Origin: Luzula sylvatica
Taxonomy: Eukaryota > Streptophyta > Magnoliopsida > Poales > Juncaceae
Assembly (NCBI GenBank): GCA_946800325.1
Contig: OX326956.1
Location: 24,154,356-24,218,355, forward strand
Length of the DNA stretch: 64,000 nucleotides
Reading direction: 5' to 3'
Shown: positions 60,723 to 64,000 of the stretch, piece by piece
How the letters are laid out: the number at the start of each line of letters is the position of its first letter
Position numbering within the stretch: position 1 is the stretch's first letter
The notes under the pieces: model-generated
The model's input: only the letters and a program-made list of their open reading frames with translations
Told to the model about the DNA's origin: nothing
Databases searched by the model: none
Position numbers and translations under genes: made by a program

Positions 60723-60940
60723 CCAATATAACTGCAAATGTGCATATCTCTTATCATATTTCATATGCGGTGAGGTTAATATACATGTTCAACTATGATG
60801 CACAAACAAAAACACTCAGATAGTCCAATATAACTGCAAAACAACAGTTGTGCATACCTCTTATCATATTTCATATGCGGTGAGGTTAATATACATGTTC
60901 AACTATGATGCACAAACAAAAACACTCAGATAGTCCAATA
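60723..60940. repeat. Tandem duplication, about 102/114-bp units
   Basis: ccaatataactgcaa through cactcagatagt occurs twice, nearly identical; the second unit has about 10 extra bases. Confidence 0.93.
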
Positions 60941-61160
60941 GACTTCTCACATGGACAAAATAAGACATGCAGGTAGAAGTTTTCTAGAAAGGCAAAATAC
61001 TCACATCGACTCTGCTCTGATTCCGAAGAAGTCTTCTAGAAAGACGAATTTTCTTGTTCGCTTACTTCGTAATGTCCTTTGGACGAGACATCTTCCAAAT
61101 TGTTACCTAACATTAAAAAACATCTTGGAGATTGTAACCTCAAGGTCTCCATATTCCAGC

Positions 61161-61657
61161 CAATGTTGCAAATGACGGGAAACGGTACGGTACGGTCGGT
61201 CACCGTTTTAATGTTTTACTGTAAAACGGTAAAAAAAGGGTTAAAAAACGGTTACTTAAATCGGCAATATTTTATAGCAATTATAATAAAAATTTAAAAA
61301 TAAAACAAACAAAAATATTATAATTCAATTTTTATAATTCAACTTAAATATACACGAAAGTTCAAAATAAAAAAAACATACGAAATATTAATAAAACATA
61401 TCGAATAAATGTCCATCGACCTAAACATATCAGAATAAATATTCTTGGCTATCTAATTAGACAAAAAGATCAACTAATTAGATACGTCAATCGGAATTAG
61501 ACACAAAATAATTGACCATGATAAGCTGTTTCAGAGTTAACACCTTGTTCATGTACGAATTAGACACAAAATATCACTAATTACAACTATTATTTGAAAG
61601 AGAGCATTTGACCTCTCTCCAAATTTACTACGAAACACCTACGGGTTTGTAATGCCA

Positions 61658-61705
<48 letters not shown>

Positions 61706-61842
61706 AAAAAATTATGAAAAAAACGGTTAAAAAAAACGTTTTTTGAAAAAAAAAAACGGTTGACCGTTTTTTTAAATTTTCTTGTAAAAAACAGTACGGT
61801 TTGGCACCGTTTTACCGTTTTACACCGTTTTTTGCAACACTG
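61161..61842. mobile_element. hAT-type MITE filled with aacggt words
   Basis: Exact 8-bp duplication attccagc (61153-61160, 61843-61850). Ends caatgttgcaaa and cagtgttgcaaa (inverted), a typical hAT terminus. Sub-terminal regions iterate aaacggt/accgtttt. An AT microsatellite (61670-61699) lies inside. No transposase. Confidence 0.88.
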
Positions 61843-62638
61843 ATTCCAGCCATGATCGATTGTGGCCACTTTCTCGTGTTAAGACGTCTTATACTTTCAA
61901 CTCCCTATTTCTTATCAGTCCAAATCGCGTCTTCCTAAACGACCGAATAATATGGGCAATACGCTTTGTCGTATGCAAACCCACTTCCCGCGATCTCTTA
62001 AACAAGTATCTCTTCACAATAACATATATAAAAAATAATTGTTTATAATTTGCATTAATGTGAAAATAGTAGTTTGAATAATTTAACATCTCGCGCAACA
62101 CACAAGGATATTATATAATATTATTTATGCATGAATAATATTTTGCATAATTTTTTTAGTAGAATATATATTTTTAATAATAATTTATACTTTATAGATC
62201 GACATGGCATAGACGGACAAAATGACAACAATTTACTTTTTGAAAAAGAATAACAAACGGCCATATGCTGTGCTAGGTGATTTTTGACGGATCGGCGTGC
62301 GTTAGTCGATCTAAACAAAAAAATAGAAAAGGAACATGAAGAGTCTAATTTAATATGATTCATTATAATACAAAGATTTGCTCAATCTCGTGATTATTGA
62401 GAGAATAACAATGTTTTACTTTTTTGTATTGATTTTATGATCACGATGCATGTTGAGTATGGTATTAATCGTACTACAATGTTCGACAAAACCTCTCCCT
62501 CCCCTCTAGTCCCTACAAAAATCCGCCTCTAATCACATTATTCAACAATTAAAATCAAAATGATGGCATGTCTTACTGTGTGTGTGTGAATGTTTAGAGA
62601 TAAATGCAAATAAAGTGTGAATAAATTAGATTACAAAT

Positions 62639-62740
62639 GAGCCTTTAAACAACAAAATAGCCCAAGAGCCCAACAAAGTGAAGGGCCTTAATTACATAGA
62701 AAACTCTGAATTTTTTCTATTTCCAGGTTTCTCTCTGTAA
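62639..62740 (+). promoter_or_regulatory. Promoter-like block (locus 2)
   Basis: The homologue of 53040-53147: gagccttaaac-like and agggcc words remain, but the TATA-like part reads ctctgtaaat and the telo-box has decayed to caggttt. It precedes the second 165-bp segment. Confidence 0.4.
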
Positions 62741-62930
62741 ATCTCCTGGCTCTCATCGTCGGCAGCTTATTCATTCTCCTTCTCTGATCGCCGTAAAGGA
62801 AGTCTTTATCCGGCGACAAATTTGTGTTCTTGATTTTAAATGGGTTCCTTTTATGAATGGTGAAAGAAAGTATTTCTCTCGAATTCTCTTGTTTTGGGTT
62901 ATTTTGTCTTCTGATTTGATGTTTTTTGAC

Positions 62931-63095
62931 TGAGAAAACGAGCGATTATTCAGGCAACCCCTTTGTCGATTTCGATGACATTGGAGGTGTTATATTGTTC
63001 GGAGAATAACTCTTTTGATCTTCAGATTGGCTGAAAGGAAAGTTCGCAAGAACTTTTCTTTTTGATGCCTGTCTAGTAGTCACTAGTACATTATT
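62931..63095 (+). ncRNA. Conserved 165-bp segment, copy 2 (candidate H/ACA-type RNA)
   Basis: Pairs with 53306-53470; the three differences are at positions 44, 49 and 74 of the segment. The hinge reads AGAATA (63003-63008), still ANANNA; ACA is at 63088-63090; the gcaa-loop hairpin is unchanged. In the alternative peptide frames the changes give MTLEVLYCSENNSFDLQIG and NPFVDFDDIGGVILFGE, so both stay open. Same reservations as for copy 1. Confidence 0.4.
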
Positions 63096-63842
63096 TTGAA
63101 TTCATCAAATTTTGTTTTATAAAAATCAGTTTTGTGAATTTAATCCAAATCCTAATATATATTATCAAAATTTGAATTCTTGTGTTTCGGTCTTTTTAAT
63201 ATCAATGTAAATGATAAACAGAAAACTTGGTTTGCATCTCACCTCTCAGATTAGAAAACTCAATTTTCGGTTCTACACAAAATTATGAATCCAGTTGACT
63301 TGTTGCATAAAATTCAATTGACAAATCTCAGTTTATATAAAATCCCATATCTGGGTTTCTGGTTGTAAGGATTTCAATTAATAATCACTTGTAAAAATAG
63401 TATTTGGAAATAAATAGATGGCAAAATATCCAAATTGATATGTTTTGCAGATAAATGCTGAAGACTTCAATTTCTGTTGCAACAGATCATGGGAACAAAC
63501 TTAATTCGAAGAGCTAAATTCAGTTTTGAGTTTGGTTTGAAAAATTATCGAATATGTTAGGTTAGCAGTCCTGATCGGATTTGGTCTGTTATAGTTTGGA
63601 CATTTCAATTTGTTATTAGTTGGAAATTTTATAAAATTCCAAAATGGAGTCATTTCAGCTCTATTCCATCAACAAATTCAGAATCCTTAAAAGCGATGCG
63701 GATAATCAATTAAATATAAGTCATAAGAATGTTAATAATGTAAAATTCAAACATAATCATACAAAGAACGAAAACATAAATCCAACATTGTTCTAATCAT
63801 AACTAACAAACACTTTTTATGGGAGATGCGAATAATATGTTT
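63096..63842. other. Downstream flank of the second conserved segment
   Basis: The first 60 bases still match the flank of copy 1. After that, AT-rich sequence without a gene I can support. Confidence 0.4.
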
Positions 63843-63845
63843 GAT

Positions 63846-64000
63846 TTTTTTTTTTTTTTTGAATAGTTTGGCAAAGCCAAACCTAGGTTTTGTATTAAAT
63901 ATAATTGGTAGTTACATATAGGTGTTTTCCGAACTTGCTCCAAGTCGTGGCCTCCTCAATGGCTCTAGCCGCCATGTGTTCCGTTTTTTATTTATTTGAA
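63846..64000 (-). mobile_element. 3' end of a LINE, cut by the window edge
   Basis: A T-run (63846-63861), which is a poly-A tail on the minus strand, precedes a minus-strand frame ending TEHMAARAIEEATTWSKFGK and a stop near 63900. This looks like the very end of a retroelement polyprotein; the rest lies beyond the window. Confidence 0.45.

Noticed and set aside
61860..62101. Overlapping frames on both strands near 61.9-62.1 kb
   Set aside because: They mirror each other on opposite strands and show no recognisable motif or gene structure.

Overview
The window is nuclear DNA of a dicotyledonous plant. It is A+T-rich, its genes carry short exons with GT-AG introns, and it is crowded with small transposons. 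Gene content (AP-2 alpha-adaptin, a plastid fibrillin, a DUF248-type methyltransferase relic, small secreted Cys-rich peptides) is that of a eudicot; an asterid is my guess and is not proven by the sequence. No virus, plasmid, organelle or bacterial gene was recognised, and there is no CRISPR array.

Left part (1-8.3 kb): a dispersed repeat is present twice (1-480 and 6176-7616). The second copy has been broken by a foldback element and a Helitron. Between them lie a two-exon RALF-like peptide gene on the minus strand, 3.25 copies of a 300-bp tandem repeat, and a small secreted six-Cys peptide gene with a clear TATA box.

Central genes (8.4-21.6 kb): a complete 26-exon alpha-adaptin gene (8853-15585, 1077 residues) whose Pro/Glu-rich hinge looks enlarged, with a hAT-type MITE in intron 10. 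After a transposon-rich gap comes a short conserved Cys/His-rich gene (21066-21524) with an intron in its 5' leader.

Fibrillin array (23-49.3 kb): five direct copies of an FBN8/PAP10-like plastid-lipid-associated gene in all stages of decay. Only the third (35731-37277, eight exons, 265 residues) is open throughout. The first was split by a 3.56-kb LINE with a perfect 15-bp target duplication and an uninterrupted reverse-transcriptase frame. The second was split by a 594-bp hAT-like element. The fourth has one frameshift and one nonsense codon. The fifth is a 3' remnant. Upstream and downstream modules of the gene recur many times across 22-49 kb, so the region grew by repeated segmental duplication.

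Right part (49.3-64 kb): minisatellites, a frameshifted coiled-coil gene, a methyltransferase (PMT/DUF248) pseudogene, a second Helitron, several MITEs, a small one-pass membrane protein gene with a CT-repeat leader, and the tail of another LINE at the edge. The most intriguing item is a pair of 165-bp segments (53306-53470 and 62931-63095). They differ at only three positions although their flanks have diverged, and each lies downstream of a promoter-like stretch of the snoRNA/ribosomal-protein type. They may be an H/ACA-type small RNA or a conserved short peptide.
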